DNA from: Babylonia areolata
Lineage: Eukaryota > Mollusca > Gastropoda > Neogastropoda > Buccinidae
Assembly (NCBI RefSeq): GCF_041734735.1
Contig: NC_134876.1
Location: 94,492,586 to 94,556,585 of the forward strand
Direction of reading: 5' to 3'
DNA length: 64,000 bases
In this document: one piece after another, positions 1 through 61,749 of the stretch
Position numbering within the stretch: the stretch's first letter is position 1
Layout of the letters: the number at the start of each line of letters is the position of its first letter
The notes under the pieces: model-generated
Told to the model about the DNA's origin: nothing
Database searches by the model: none
Seen by the model: the letters and a program-made list of their open reading frames with translations, nothing else
Program-made: the position numbers and the translations under genes

Positions 1-117
1 TTGCTTTGTGGGGCACATGGGAAGAGTGAGGTTATTTCATGTATTTGCATGGTAACTAAGCTCGAAAGCATGTCTATGTTCCCCAAGGTCTATTTTCCCC
101 CATGTTTATAATTATTC

Positions 118-625
118 TCTTAGGTCAGTCATGGTGGGCAGCAGTGGTCAGTGGTCAGCAATGGTCATTGGTGGTCGGCGGTCAGTGGTGGTCTGAAATG
201 GTCAGTAGTCAGCTAATGGACATTGGTGGTCAGTCAGTAGTGGTCACTACTGGTCAGTGGTGGTCAGTGATCGGTGGTGTTCAGTGGTCAATAGTGGTCA
301 GCGGTGACTAGTGGTCAATAGTGGTCAGCGGTGACTAGTGGCCAATAGTGGTCAGCGGTCAGTTGTAGTCAGCGGTGACTAGTGGCCAATAGTGGTCAGC
401 GGTCAGTTGTAGTCAGCGGACACAGTGATTAGTGGTCTGTAGTGGGGCAGCATATGTAGTGGCAGTAGTGTAGCAGCCGTCTATTGACAGTTGGATAGTA
501 GCAGCTCTAGTCGCAGTGGGGTACCAGTTCCTGTGACAATAATGTAGCAACTCTAGTTGCAGTAGAGTAGCAGATGTAGTGACAGTGATGTAACTATTCC
601 AATGGCAGTGGGGTAGCAGTTCAGT
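118..625. repeat. Degenerate minisatellite rich in GGTCAGTGGT-like units
   Basis: Short units related to GGTCAGTGGT recur from about 118 to 425. Between 300 and 420 they form a larger unit (AGCGGTGACTAGTGG plus a variable part) repeated about three times. From about 430 to 625 a second degenerate unit with GTAGCAG and GCAGTGGGGTAGCAG takes over. The short open frame across it is only repeat translation. Confidence 0.8.
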
Positions 626-689
626 GGTTTTCTACTCTATTTTGAAAGTTATTTCACTCTTGGGTTCGAAAGAAGAACCCTGAGGTAAA

Positions 690-1310
690 CCAATTTAGAT
701 ACAATTGATACTTTGAGTACAACCCTTTCTACAGGGGCAATTATTCTTTTCAACCACATCTTGAATAGTTATTTATTTTCGAGGAACCTTATCTTTTGAA
801 CTTATTTCTATAACATATGAAAGATCGTTAGTAAACCAGAGTCCAAGTATCTTAAATTTTGATGTGCTCCATTCCGTGTTTATGTGAGCTGAAAATTTAT
901 CTATGGAATTCTTTTTGCTACCTAACCACATATTTAATGTCTTTTCTTAATTCCGCAGTTTAATTTCAATCCTGAGATAATTATCTTCAAATTCATGAAG
1001 GATTTCAAAACGTTTTTCATGTGATTTTCTACTTCCTTCTAAAATAAATGCCGTGACATCAGTGAACTGATTTATCTTAAATTCTGTGCCTGCTGTTTTC
1101 ACACCCGTTATATCTGTTTCTTCTCTTAACCTACTTGCTAAAATTTCAGCACATAACAGAAATAAGTATGGAGATACTGGGTCTTTCTGTTCCAAAGTGT
1201 GTTGATACTTTCCCGTTTATAATAACATGTGCTTTTATATCTTTATAAAATGTAGAAATCCATCTACAAATACCTTCTTCAAAGCCAAATACTTTGGACT
1301 CTTTCACGAT
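690..1310 (-). mobile_element. Fragment of an L1/Tx1-like LINE (reverse transcriptase part)
   Basis: The minus strand at 947-1195 encodes an RT segment with DPVSPYLFLLCAEILA, the usual block after the RQGD motif in L1/Tx1-like elements, followed by KINQFTDVTAF where FADDT normally stands. Upstream on the minus strand (1200-1310) another piece reads FGFEEGICRWI, also typical of this clade. No complete ORF remains. It is a second copy, separate from the longer fragment at 2979-6230. Confidence 0.75.
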
Positions 1311-1404
1311 GATGGATGATGTTGGACTGTTTTACAGTGAAGGATGAGGAACCACGGAATAATACATACATAATCACGTCAGTACGGTGAAAAATAAAAC
1401 TGTA

Positions 1405-1439
1405 CGAGAGAGAGAGAGAGAGAGAGGGAGAGAGAGGAG
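1405..1439. repeat. (GA)n microsatellite
   Basis: Nearly pure GA dinucleotide tract, interrupted by GGGA. Confidence 0.9.
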
Positions 1440-1440
1440 A

Positions 1441-1692
1441 TTCCTGATCCCCCCACCTGCGAGTATTATATCAGCCGACACGTGAGATCAGAAGACGAGT
1501 GATGTGAACAACACCATTCTGGCACAGCAAGTAACGGTATGCAACAGCCGACTGCATTGTAAGGCAGTCGCGTACTCGCAGCAAGGCGCTAATATATCTA
1601 GGGCAGCGCTTGTTTTAGCCCAGGCTGACGAGGCAGGTTTGCAGACGACATATCTCCGTGTCGCACGCTGCACACTGAAACTAAAAAGTCAA
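1441..1692 (+). other. Possible 5'-UTR exon of the polyketide synthase gene (speculative)
   Basis: This non-repetitive stretch ends in a consensus-like donor, CAA followed by GTAAGT at 1693-1698. The first coding exon has a good acceptor just upstream (TTCACAG ending at 11039) and an in-frame stop at 11029-11031, so a spliced 5' leader is plausible. A TATA-like stretch (GTATTATATC) lies near 1463. An open frame of about 107 codons crosses the segment and runs into a CA repeat, so it is probably not a protein. No direct evidence links it to the gene 9 kb downstream. Confidence 0.25.
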
Positions 1693-1779
1693 GTAAGTGC
1701 TGCGGTTTCGTTTGTTTGTTTGTTTGTGCTGAGAGAATGTCTATGTCCGGGAGATAAGCATAGGTGTTTGGTGTCGTTA

Positions 1780-1782
<3 letters not shown>

Positions 1783-1813
<31 letters not shown>
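1783..1813. repeat. (CA)n microsatellite
   Basis: About 15 CA units. Confidence 0.9.
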
Positions 1814-1815
<2 letters not shown>

Positions 1816-1905
1816 CCCCTTGCCTAAACGTTTCCTGAAAACTGAATTAAAGTAGCGTTTAACAAATGCTTTACAGAGATGTGGAGTGGATAATGTTTGT
1901 TCAAA
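1814..1905 (+). repeat. Dispersed repeat, copy 1 of 2 in the window
   Basis: CCCCTTGCCTAAACG, then TCCTGAAAACTGAATTA, AGCGTTTAACAAA and TTTACAGAG are shared in order and spacing with 10279-10362 on the same strand. The two copies differ at scattered bases. It is a moderately old dispersed repeat or segmental duplication of unknown family. Confidence 0.75.
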
Positions 1906-2158
1906 TATATATCGCAGTGGTTGTTACCCGCACTTGTTTTCTCAACTAGCCGTCATGTTATAATCTTATAACCTCCCCTCCTCCTTCTCCCAGGCCCCCA
2001 GTTTTTTTGTTTTTCTTACACGTCAACAGCTTTATTGCTCCACATTGTACAAGTTCATTTCTTTAGGCTGGTCAGATGCTCCAATGTCTTGATTTTTGGC
2101 AAACGTGTATTAACAAAGTGGATCTAGAGTTATAACTCTGATACGCTTGTCCATGTGA

Positions 2159-2212
<54 letters not shown>
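2159..2212. repeat. (GT)n microsatellite
   Basis: About 26 GT units, uninterrupted. Confidence 0.95.
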
Positions 2213-2544
2213 ATTTTCTCTGGACATATCTGTCAACACCGGATTTGGATTAAACAGAAGAAGAAAAAATCAACACATACCAATTATACTGTGAAGTTAT
2301 TCTTGAGTAAATGGTATTCAGTGATCATGAACTGTGTATTCCGTTCAGCTTCCAGATTCGCTAGATTTTGTTGGCCTATTCCTGGTTCGTTGCCGGACTA
2401 GCTTTTCGTTAAGTTGCGATTTAAGACAGCATGACATACTGTTTTAAAATAAATTTCAATTTTTACATTATTAAACACACACAAACATACACTAGTGACT
2501 ACAAAATCCACAAACTGTGATAGAAAGAATAAGATTAGGACAAA

Positions 2545-2546
<2 letters not shown>

Positions 2547-2633
<87 letters not shown>
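2547..2633. repeat. Long (CA)n microsatellite
   Basis: About 43 uninterrupted CA units, followed by an (ATA)n tract. The THTHTH and VCVCVC open frames over it are translations of the repeat. Confidence 0.95.
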
Positions 2634-2635
<2 letters not shown>

Positions 2636-2978
2636 GAGGTAATAATAATAATAATAACAACAACACAATCACAAGAACATGCTGGCAAAGATCGATGAAT
2701 CAAGATCAAATATAATGTCGCCGGGTGCGGTTTAAGGAATCCGATAAATTGTAGGTTGTCATCCTCAATATTTAACACACATATTGCCATACTTTAAATT
2801 GTAAAGTAAGATACAGAATATAGTAATATCAATATCAAAATTGTATAGACATAATATGTATTCCTTATTTTAATTTGTATTCAAAAACAAGGAGTTGTAT
2901 GGAGACCATTTGCTGATAAAGTAATTACAAAGAAAGTTTTTCCTAGCAATATACTCTTCATCTGTATATCCATATTCC

Positions 2979-5900
2979 TTTTTTTTTTTTTTTTTTTTTT
3001 TTGAAACCATACAGAACAGGTACAGTGCTGTTGATCTTGCGTTGGTACAAGTATTGTTTAGCCAGCAACAAAATGAAATAAAAGGTGGGATCAGTGACTA
3101 TATTTTCGTCATGTCCATGTATGGCTGATGATTCAGTTAATTGCATATTTTGAGCATTTGGGCGTCTTTCGTTAATTAAATCCATTAATCTTTGCCAAAA
3201 ACGTTGGATGGTTGTACTCTGCCAAAACATGTGTCTAATACTATCTTTCATTATGTTGCAAAAACTGCATAGATCAATGTTAAGTACACCCATTTCTTTA
3301 AGCAGGACATTTGTCCCAAGGCATCTGTGCACAATTCTTATCTGAAACCATTTCAGTTTAACATCCGGAATCTTATTGATGTACAAAAGCATTTTCTCCA
3401 GTCATGAACAATGTTGAGTTTTTGATCCCATTTTGAACAACACTGTGGATGGACACCATTGTCTATAAGTATGTCATTTTACAGCTTTGAACCTTAACAT
3501 ATGGACATCAATTTCTTAAAAAATATAGACATATTCAAGCATTGCATTGATAATTATCTATGGCTATGTTCATTTTTTAATGTACTCTTTTATTACTGAT
3601 ATGTAACCGGAAAAAGTAAGAAAATTGATGTTATAATTTGTTTGAATTCTCCGTAAGAAATAAAATGTCAATTTTCAAGCAAATAATGTGCAGTACAGTG
3701 CATACCTTTATCTATCCATGCTTTTCCCCGAATAAATGTTTTGCCCTATTTGTATGCTTCGATTATAAAATACTGGTTCTGCTAGAAGCTCAACAGACTT
3801 ATTACAATCTATTTTATAGAAAAAAATCCTTGTATGCATTAAATACGTCTGTCCAAAAAGTATTTGTTTGAGAGAAAGACAATGTTATTTCTGGCCCGTA
3901 TTTATGGATATAATTCAGCACATGAAAGTTATCCATTACAATGTTTTTCCATTTATGAAACGTTTTACCCACTTTCCGTATCCAAGTCAATTTTAGAGAG
4001 GATGCATTGGTTTTTAATTCCGGTAATCCCAGACCACCATTTCTGATACTTTTATGCGCAGTGTTTCTATTAATCCTATCATTCTTTTTGTTCCATACAA
4101 AACTATAACAGTGATTTTGTGAAATGCGAAAAACAATTGTCAGGTGGGTTAGGCAGTAAAATCCACAAATGAGTCAATTTAGACAAAATGAATTATTTTA
4201 GAACAGCTGTTCGTCCAAGGGGTGTTATTTGCCTTCTTATCCATACTCTAAATAATTGTATAACATCTGCTAATTTTTTCAGAGTAATTCATATTTGCAC
4301 AGTTTTGTAAATCATTTGTGAACCAGATTATTAGAATTCTAAATTTTGGTGGATTCAATTCTATCTCTAGATGCTCCATATACCGAATATTAGAATTTTT
4401 ACTACTTCACAGCCACACTGCACTTATTTTTCAAGAATTCATATGTAGGCCCGACTTACTCCCAAACGTGTCCACTATATGCATACATGTCTCAAATGAT
4501 TTTTTGTCACCTGCTAAAAGAAATTCAGTATCATCTGCGTATTGAGAAAGTTTGTGTTCCATATTGTTTATCGTCGTTTATCTTCGTTTTCTCGTGTCAT
4601 TATTGCTAATATTTCAACATACAAAACAAAAAGGTATGGTGATAGTGGGTCTCCCTGTCTACATCCCCTTTCTACACTTAACCAGCTAGAGACCTGCCCA
4701 TTTACAAGAACACAGGATCTGATATTATTTTTAAATGATTATATCCATTTACATATCTCATTTTGGAAACCAAATGCTTTTAATACTTTAAACATAAAAT
4801 TGCAGCTAACTGAATCGAAAGTCTTCTTAAAATCGATATTTGTAATTGTATTTGTTTTTTTTCTTTATCACAACAGATTTCTCTGTCTGAAATTCGGGCT
4901 GCTCTCCCCAGGGAGAGTGCGTCGCTACACTACAGCACCACCCATTAAAAAAAAAAAATTCCTGCGTGCAGTTTTATTTGTTTTTCCTATCCTATTTAAC
5001 AAAAGCCCAGGTAGATTGTGTTCTTCTAAGTAAGCTATTTTGTCATAAATCAACCTTATATTGTCACCTATATATCTATTCCTCATAAAGTCAGTTTGGT
5101 CTTCTGCAATAAGTTTGTTTATACGGTTGGGTATGCATGATGATCCGATTTTATATACGATATTTAGCAGTGATATTGGCCTCCAGTTCTTGATGAAGTT
5201 TCTAGGTTTGTCTTCTTTTGGGATACATATAATTATTCCTTGTTTTTGAACGCAAGAAAGTTGTCCTTTTCTAAATCTAGTGTTTAATGACCTTACGACA
5301 AAATCACCTGTTCTGCTCCAAAAACACTTAAAACATTCTGCTGTGAAACCATCTGTACCAGGACTCACAGTTGTTTTTCAAATGTTTCAGTACTAGACTA
5401 GCCTTTTCTAATGTAATATCACCCAACTAAATCATGCGCTTCATCAGCATCTAAACATGGAATATCTTTTATAAGTTCGTTTATTTTGTAATCTTCAACG
5501 TTAGAAATTTTATACAGATTTTCATAGAAACCTTGGACCTCTTTTAGAATTTCTTTTGGGTTATTTAGAAGATTGCCATGTGTATCATTTAATCTAGCCA
5601 TATTCTTACTAATACAATGACGTTTTTCTAAATTACAGAAATATTTAGTTACTTTTCTCCATCTGCTATCCATCTTGCCCGTGATCTAAAAAGTACCCCC
5701 TCTATTTTTTTTCTCCCAAATAACTCTCAATCGTTCCTTCTTAGCTTCTATATTCATAACGTCTTCCTTACTTTTCACTTCTTGTTTTTCTAGTTGCTGA
5801 ATGTCTTGTTGTAAAGCATTCTCCCCTTCGTTTGTTTTCCCTTTCTTCATTGTAGCATAAGAAATAGTCCTTGATGTAATCTTCATTAATAGAAAGTCTA

Positions 5901-6230
5901 GGAATAGATCATCAGGTGCTGACAACTGTAAGTCTTGTACTGGAATAGTATCCACTGCCTCTCTTAAATATGGACTAACTGCATATTCTTCTGTACCCCC
6001 CCCCCCCCCTTTTTTTATATATTTTTTTTTAAATCTCTTCATTAATTTCGTCTAAATAATCCTTATATGTTAATAATGAGGAGTTGAATTTCCGAAACGT
6101 GTTCCGTTTACATTTGTTATCAAATTTTAGCCTTGACAAAATCATTGAATGGTCAGTTCTACGTCCGCCACCTTGCCTGAAAAAGCTGTCACTGTGGGAT
6201 ATTTTCAGCAAGCAATAGCTACATTACTTA
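2979..6230 (-). mobile_element. Degenerate, 5'-truncated L1/Tx1-like LINE with poly(A) tail
   Basis: Read on the minus strand, the pieces come in the order of an L1/Tx1-type ORF2. The end of an APE endonuclease lies near 6170 (RRTDHSMILSRL). A connecting region follows at 5419-6042. RT palm and fingers are at 4925-5368 (SPGTDGFTAE, NWRPISLLN, a QTGF-like block). More RT lies near 4560-4830 (DFKKTFDSV, GCRQGDPLSPYLF), and a C-terminal zinc-knuckle region at 3004-3392 (WFQIRIVHRCLGTN, CSFCNIMKDSIRHMFW). A T-run at 2979-3002 is the poly(A) tail seen from the other strand. Several stops and frame changes and an inserted short repeat (4862-4985) show that it is dead. The 5' part, including most of the endonuclease, is missing. 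Confidence 0.85.
4862..4985 (-). mobile_element. Short SINE-like repeat inserted in the L1/Tx1-like LINE
   Basis: The stretch contains ACAACAGATTTCTCTGTCTG, GGGAGAGTGCGTCGCTACAC and an A-run before TTCCTGCGTGCAG. Its reverse complement matches the block at about 14410-14575, which carries GAGAAATCTGTTGTGACA and an (AATAC)n tail. It splits the LINE RT frame after the LPGLLL segment, so it arrived later than the LINE. Confidence 0.7.
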
Positions 6231-6329
6231 TGAAATATATCGAGTGGTAACATGGAAAAGGTGGCCATAAGTTAAAAGTTCGACAGATACGAATGAATAA
6301 CTAAACAGTCTGTCGGGTGGCATATGGTA

Positions 6330-6500
6330 GCCGTAACCCCGGCAGGGGTGGGGTGGGGGTGGGGTTCATAGGGATTTTCTTGTGTGTTTTTATGTCAGAA
6401 ATAATGATTTACCTGTCTGCCAAGTTTGCATTACGGTATAAAATCAGTGGTGAGAGGGTGGAGGGGTGAGGGGGTGGGGGTGGGGGTAAATATAGACCAT
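6330..6500 (+). repeat. G-rich dispersed repeat, copy 1 (inverted partner at 9790-9965)
   Basis: AACCCCGGCAGGGG, a run of GGGGT units, GGATTTTC, then ACCTGTCTGCCAA and CATTACGGTAT. The same landmarks occur in the same order on the minus strand at 9790-9965. The two copies are inverted and about 3.3 kb apart. Confidence 0.6.
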
Positions 6501-6967
6501 TTTTCCTTCTTTGGGTCCTATGGATAACTTTTTGGGGTATATGTGCTTGAAACGGCACTATATCCACATATTTCATCACACAGTTAATTTCTTTATGTCT
6601 ATGGAAATAAATTAGAATGAAATTAAAATTGGATTAGTGCCGCAATAGCTTGTCATGTGATCAAATACGTCCGGTGTACTGAATATGTTCAAACGTCTGC
6701 AGCCTGATTACTGGATGAAGGATTTCTTTATCAGCGTGAGGTACCTGCTGGCATAATAAGCCACTATATTATTATAATAGATTCATGTTATAGTATGTAG
6801 TAATGCATTTAATCAGTCTAATTTACATGGTTATGTCCCAGCCGACCGCAAGGACCACAATGTAAATGAAGCAGCGTGTTTTTTCTGTTCTTTTCCCAAT
6901 GCATTTTCATGAAAGAAATCACACTGTATCAATCTTACATGGGTTTATTTATGGTTTGAATGCAGGG

Positions 6968-6968
6968 A

Positions 6969-7035
<67 letters not shown>
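6968..7035. repeat. (AT)n microsatellite
   Basis: More than 30 TA units without interruption. Confidence 0.95.
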
Positions 7036-7040
<5 letters not shown>

Positions 7041-8144
7041 CTGTTCCTTCTTGAAACTATATAGATGAAGTTTGAAAGTCTGGGACATACCTGGTTGCAA
7101 CGCCACAGTACCTGAATAATGAACACATTTCATTTTTTTTGTGTTTAACATAAAATTTAGAAGCGTGGACACACAAATTCTGTATCATTCACGACAAAAA
7201 CAACTTTGAGACAGACATGAAATTTGTGACCGAACAAAGCAAGGTCCAGACTGAGAATATGAAATTTGACGTGTTCACAAAACCCGTACAAAATCTGTCG
7301 GAAGGTTACACAATGTTTACAAAAAGACCGGATGATGCGTTATATGTATTTCACTTTTAAAATGCCAGACATGTTCTTGAATGCAAACAGTGAAACACAG
7401 ACATAATGACAGAAAGCTCGAGAGAAGGATACCGTAGCCGGACCATCAACTCCCAGGAAAAAAGAAAACTTGCGCTGAGAGCTTTTTTCCCCCAAGAGAT
7501 TGCTGTATCATGTGTGACAAAACGAGGAAATGGAACCCAGTTTCTATAGACCAGAGCTTTCAAATGTGGAAAAGTGTGACAAAATTGCTGAAGACTCAAT
7601 CAGAGAAGCAACTCCTCTAACCGAGGGAATTATGATCATCTAAATACATGACAGATCTTGTGGCACAGGAAGTACACAACCACAAAATCTTTCGGAAGGG
7701 ACTTCATTTTGAGGCATGTGGATAGACAATGGAAAAGAAACAAATTATTTACAAAAGGAAGCCCACTGGGATGTATGCGAGTACATGGAAAACAGCATCA
7801 TTGACGAAGACGATCTAGAGCGTGCATCAGTGCTGAGAGACGTATCATGCATGCAAGAGAAATACCCACTGTTTCATAATCCAAACCACAGAACTTAACA
7901 TTCTTAGTGCAAAAAAGGTTTTGCAGCTCCAAAATCACCGGAGTGAGTTAATGTACTCATCAGACACATACATACCGAACAATTACAAGTGCCTTTGTTG
8001 CTTCTGCATCAGCGGATACTAGGTTAGAAGAGGCAGCCCTCACTCTCCGCAGTCTCATTCAGAGTTACAGAGAAGCTCAAGTGAGTCATTACCCGCCAGC
8101 AAAAGAATGAATAGCAAAAGGCTCCTGTTTCTGCAAAGGACTTT

Positions 8145-9162
8145 ATGGAATGTGTTATAACTGGAAAGAAAAATGTCCCTGAAAAGAAATGCAAAATCAT
8201 TGCCTGTTTCGCAAGACACGTGTTAAGCTTTCACATGTGGCAAGTGGAAATGCCAAAGCACATCGTTCCGAGCACTGCAGTCCGCCATCTGAAGTGCAAA
8301 ACTTGTCAGCATACTTTTTTGAATCACTATAGCCACTGCATGTCTCACAGTTGTGTCCTTAAACTTGAAACTGCAGTCTGCTGCAACGGACTTTAAAGTA
8401 ACAGCTTGCTGCCTGAAACCATCTTTCCCGATAGCGGAACTCCTCACTCCTGCTGAGACAATAGTGATTTACAAGAGTCAGGATGAGAATCTGTTTCACA
8501 AAGGATACAGTAAAGCCCATACTCAAAATAACACTCATGTCCCAATTCAACTCACCACAGTTGGCGCAACTATGTTCAGATTCATGCAGATTCTGACCAG
8601 ATACACGTCTTCTGTGAGCACCCCATTACAGATTGCCAGGTTGGGTGTCACTCACTGGCATGAATCTGGCCAAGGTGCAGGAGCAGTCATCAGATGACTG
8701 TGTGCAACCTGCTCTTCATCCTGTCACCGACAGTATAACAGTGCAACACGTTCTGCAGATGTCACTGAACGCAGCAAGACAACCGGGCCAGGAGTATGCC
8801 TTCGTCATGTTTGACTTTGCAGATGTAAAGAAAACACTGATGGCCATATGGCAAAATGAACAGTCTCAGAAAAATGCAGTAAGTCTTGGTGCGTTCACTT
8901 CACTTGTTCTCTTGGTACTCTGGGAAAACTCAAGAGAGGAACAGGCTTTAGAGACATTATCGTTCAGTTGGGCATCTGCACCAAGGACTCCACTGAAGCC
9001 TTTGTGACCGGGAAACACAACGACCATGCCATCAGAGCCCACCTCTGTTGGAAGCTCTGGGGATACTTCATCTGTGACGGTTTCTCAAAGACTCGCCAAG
9101 TGCAAAGGAACTCTCCTAGGACGCAGATGAGCATATCTAAGTCACCCAAAATGGATTTTTAA
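8145..9162 (+). pseudogene. Decayed protein-coding remnant of unknown repeated family
   Basis: Three overlapping plus-strand frames (8145-8396, 8633-9007, 8968-9162) look like pieces of one longer protein. The most protein-like segments are VMFDFADVKKTLMAIW, VSLGAFTSLVLLVLW and, in another frame, ICTKDSTEAFVTGKHNDHAI. The last part recalls a multi-copy invertebrate family of unknown function with LGxF and TGKxYNR-like motifs; that resemblance is from memory and unverified. It is broken in more than one place and has no intact ORF. It lies between the inverted G-rich repeats at 6330 and 9790, which may or may not belong to it. Confidence 0.35.
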
Positions 9163-9789
9163 AAAGGAACAAAACAACAACAACAAAACTACAAAGCATA
9201 CTACGAATATATGCGAAGTACAACTAAGTTATTGTGGCAAGACGGCACAGTTTGGTAGTGTACATGAGCAGCTCAGTAATCTGTTCTGTAATTCGAAAGG
9301 AATGGTTACAGTAAGTTTTGCATTGAAATGTAAACTGTCTGCTATTTGTGTTGGCCATTCCTTTCGCAACTGCCAAAGAAGGCCAGAGCTGATGGGGTTC
9401 TTTCTTTTCTTATGTTTAACATTGTCTGCATGTTATGCGACAAAATTATCATGAACAGGTAATTGAGGCTAGAAAAAAAAGTCCAAACTATAAAGAAGAT
9501 ATTGTGAAATAACCCCTGCTGATATAAGTGCGGTGTAAGGACGCAAAAACCATTAATGATGATGTTTTGTTTACCAAAGAAAACGTTGTAAATTGCGGCG
9601 ATGCGATACTTAAAATTGTGGAGTTTGGGTCAGTAATAGAACGCCTGTAACGCTCGGGTACATTTTAACAGGTCATTCTTGATAGTAGAAGGCTGAGTTT
9701 CTTATTTGAAGCTCTACAAACCTAATCTTAGACAGGACACTTCACTAATAACAACATACCATTTTTGTTGATCACACACTTTCGCGACA
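9163..9789. other. Non-coding flank, nothing recognised
   Basis: AT-rich sequence without a credible ORF or repeat. The same holds for 7040-8140 apart from fragmentary frames. Confidence 0.5.
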
Positions 9790-9965
9790 ATACAAAAACA
9801 GTACCTTTTTTTAACCATACCCTGGTATATTCATACCGTAATTCATTTTTGGCAGACAGGTATATCTGGATGGCAAACTGATCAAACTTTCGAGAAATCA
9901 TAATGAAAAATCCCCCCCCCCCCCACCTCCCAACTCCCCCGCGCCGGGGTAAGGGTGATGGGGTT
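9790..9965 (-). repeat. G-rich dispersed repeat, copy 2 (inverted)
   Basis: On the minus strand this copy has TACCCCGGCGCGGGGG, a G-run, GGATTTTTC, then ACCTGTCTGCCAA and ATTACGGTAT, parallel to 6330-6500. A run of about 14 C lies at 9912-9925. Confidence 0.6.
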
Positions 9966-10278
9966 GGGGATGGGGTTATGGTCACATGAAGATCTAAAAA
10001 CCAAAAGTTTTAGTTTTAGTTTCAAGGATGTAATAACTAGCTTACGCTACACGTATAACCCAGTTTTCAAGGACACGTTCACCTTGCTTTATTATTGTAC
10101 ATCGTGTGTTTTTACACTTCAAACATAATCTTGATGGTTGTGTTTTCGTAATTATGCACCCACTGAGATGTTGGCCTTTTCAAAAAAATATGAAAAGTGC
10201 ATGAAGAAGTAAATTATAAAGCACGGCCAACGAGTCCTTGTCATTCATATTACAAGTGTTCTGGCATGTCTGTTGTCA

Positions 10279-10362
10279 ACCCCCTTGCCTAAACGTGTCC
10301 TGAAAACTGAATTACAACAGCGTTTAACAAAATGTTTTACAGAGTGGAAAACGTTTGTTTAA
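10279..10362 (+). repeat. Dispersed repeat, copy 2 of 2 in the window
   Basis: Partner of 1814-1905 in the same orientation, about 8.4 kb downstream. The next 100 bases are GA-rich. Confidence 0.75.
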
Positions 10363-10669
10363 GCCAGTCGTGACCACATCAGTCCTCAGGCAGTGATTTA
10401 GAGACGGTGAGAATGAAGAAGAGAGAGAGACAGAGAAGTGTGGCAAGCATACTTAAAGCGAGAGAGAGACAGAGAGACAGAAAGAAGAAAAAGATTCTTT
10501 CTTGACTCTTCTGTTTATTAACATTTCCGTGTCATAAATACACCACCTGACACAATCATAGGAAGTTTTCCAACGCGTGCCATCTCCGTGACTCAAATGC
10601 AGATTAAGATCTCTTCCCAACTCCTATGCTACGCCTGCAGATTTGTGTAACCACAGACAAAACTGTGGC

Positions 10670-10945
10670 AGTATGTGTGTGCATGCGTGCATTTTGGGAG
10701 CGCGTGCGCGTGTGTATGTGTTTGTGCGTGCGTGTGTGTGGGTAGGTGTGTTGGTGGGTGGAATTCAGTGTGGGAGGATGCATGTGTGTGTGAGTGTGTT
10801 GTGTATGTGTGTTTTGATTGTGGGAGCTATGTGCGAGTGTAGCTGCACAAATGCATACATGTGCCATGTGAGTGAGTGAGTGCGAGTGTGTGTGTGTGTG
10901 TGGGAGGGGGGGGGGGGGCGGGGGGGGGGGGGGGGGGGGGGGAGC
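10670..10945. repeat. TG-rich tract ending in a poly-G run
   Basis: Degenerate TG/TGCG dinucleotide sequence. The end (10902-10942) is almost pure G and could form G-quadruplexes. It lies about 110 bases upstream of the first coding exon. Confidence 0.85.
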
Positions 10946-11028
10946 GTGCGTGCGTGTGTGTGTTTGCACACATTACAGTCAGTGATTTGTGAGATGTAGG
11001 ATGATCAAATCTAACGAAACCTTTTCTA

Positions 11029-11055
11029 TAACTTCACAGCAGCCCCGGCGTGATG
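11029..11055 (+). promoter_or_regulatory. Probable splice acceptor and alternative start before coding exon 1
   Basis: The pyrimidine-rich TTTTCTATAACTTCACAG ends at 11039, suggesting an upstream 5'-UTR exon. The frame has a stop at 11029-11031. An ATG at 11053 is in frame with the one at 11083. I prefer 11083 because KS homology starts right after it (AIVGIGC). Confidence 0.5.
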
Positions 11056-11082
11056 GTGGTTGTGTGTTCACCAGATCCAAGC

Positions 11083-61188
<50,106 letters not shown>

Positions 61189-61745
61189 AACAGTTTGAGG
61201 AAAACCGAAAACAAATCTAGCGAAACTTCCCCTCATGTGTGGACTAATCGGTTTCTGTTTTCGCTTTGTTTAGCCAATGACTTATTAACTGGTGTTGATG
61301 GGAATAATCAGGAACTATTTAAAATGTATACATAATGGTCAACGTTTACACAAGAATGATTTAGAATTAGGGTTTGGTTGTTGTGGTTCTATACAAAACA
61401 AATTAGGAATTGGTATTTGATGACGATGGATATAAGTGACGCAGCACGCGAAAACTCGGCTAAAGTCGCAATTTATCATTTTTTACTTTTGTATACCTTC
61501 TAAAAGTTTAAAAATCAAAGATTAAGATAGAAGAAACAGAACGGATCTATCTCTCATATTTCTTTTTCTATGATTTTTTTTCTAAGTTCGTGTGCCTGAG
61601 GAGTAGAAATGGAGAAATCGGCTCTTGCAAAAAAACAACAACACATATTTGTGTGCCTGTGACTTAAAAAACAAGAATTATCCTGAATATGTTCTTGGTG
61701 TAAAAAGATTCAAAACCGAATAAACTTTTAATTTCCATATGAAAA
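61189..61745 (+). other. 3' UTR of the polyketide synthase gene
   Basis: AT-rich sequence between the stop codon and the poly(A) signal. No repeat or ORF. Confidence 0.6.
61719..61724 (+). terminator. Poly(A) signal AATAAA
   Basis: First good AATAAA after the stop codon, about 530 bases downstream. Confidence 0.6.
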
Positions 61746-61749
61746 AGGC

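Noticed and set aside
947-1195. Small host gene on the minus strand
   Set aside because: Sequence is LINE reverse transcriptase (DPVSPYLFLLCAEILA).
1504-1827. 107-codon open frame on the plus strand
   Set aside because: Ends in a CA repeat and crosses a good splice donor; more likely untranslated exon or chance.
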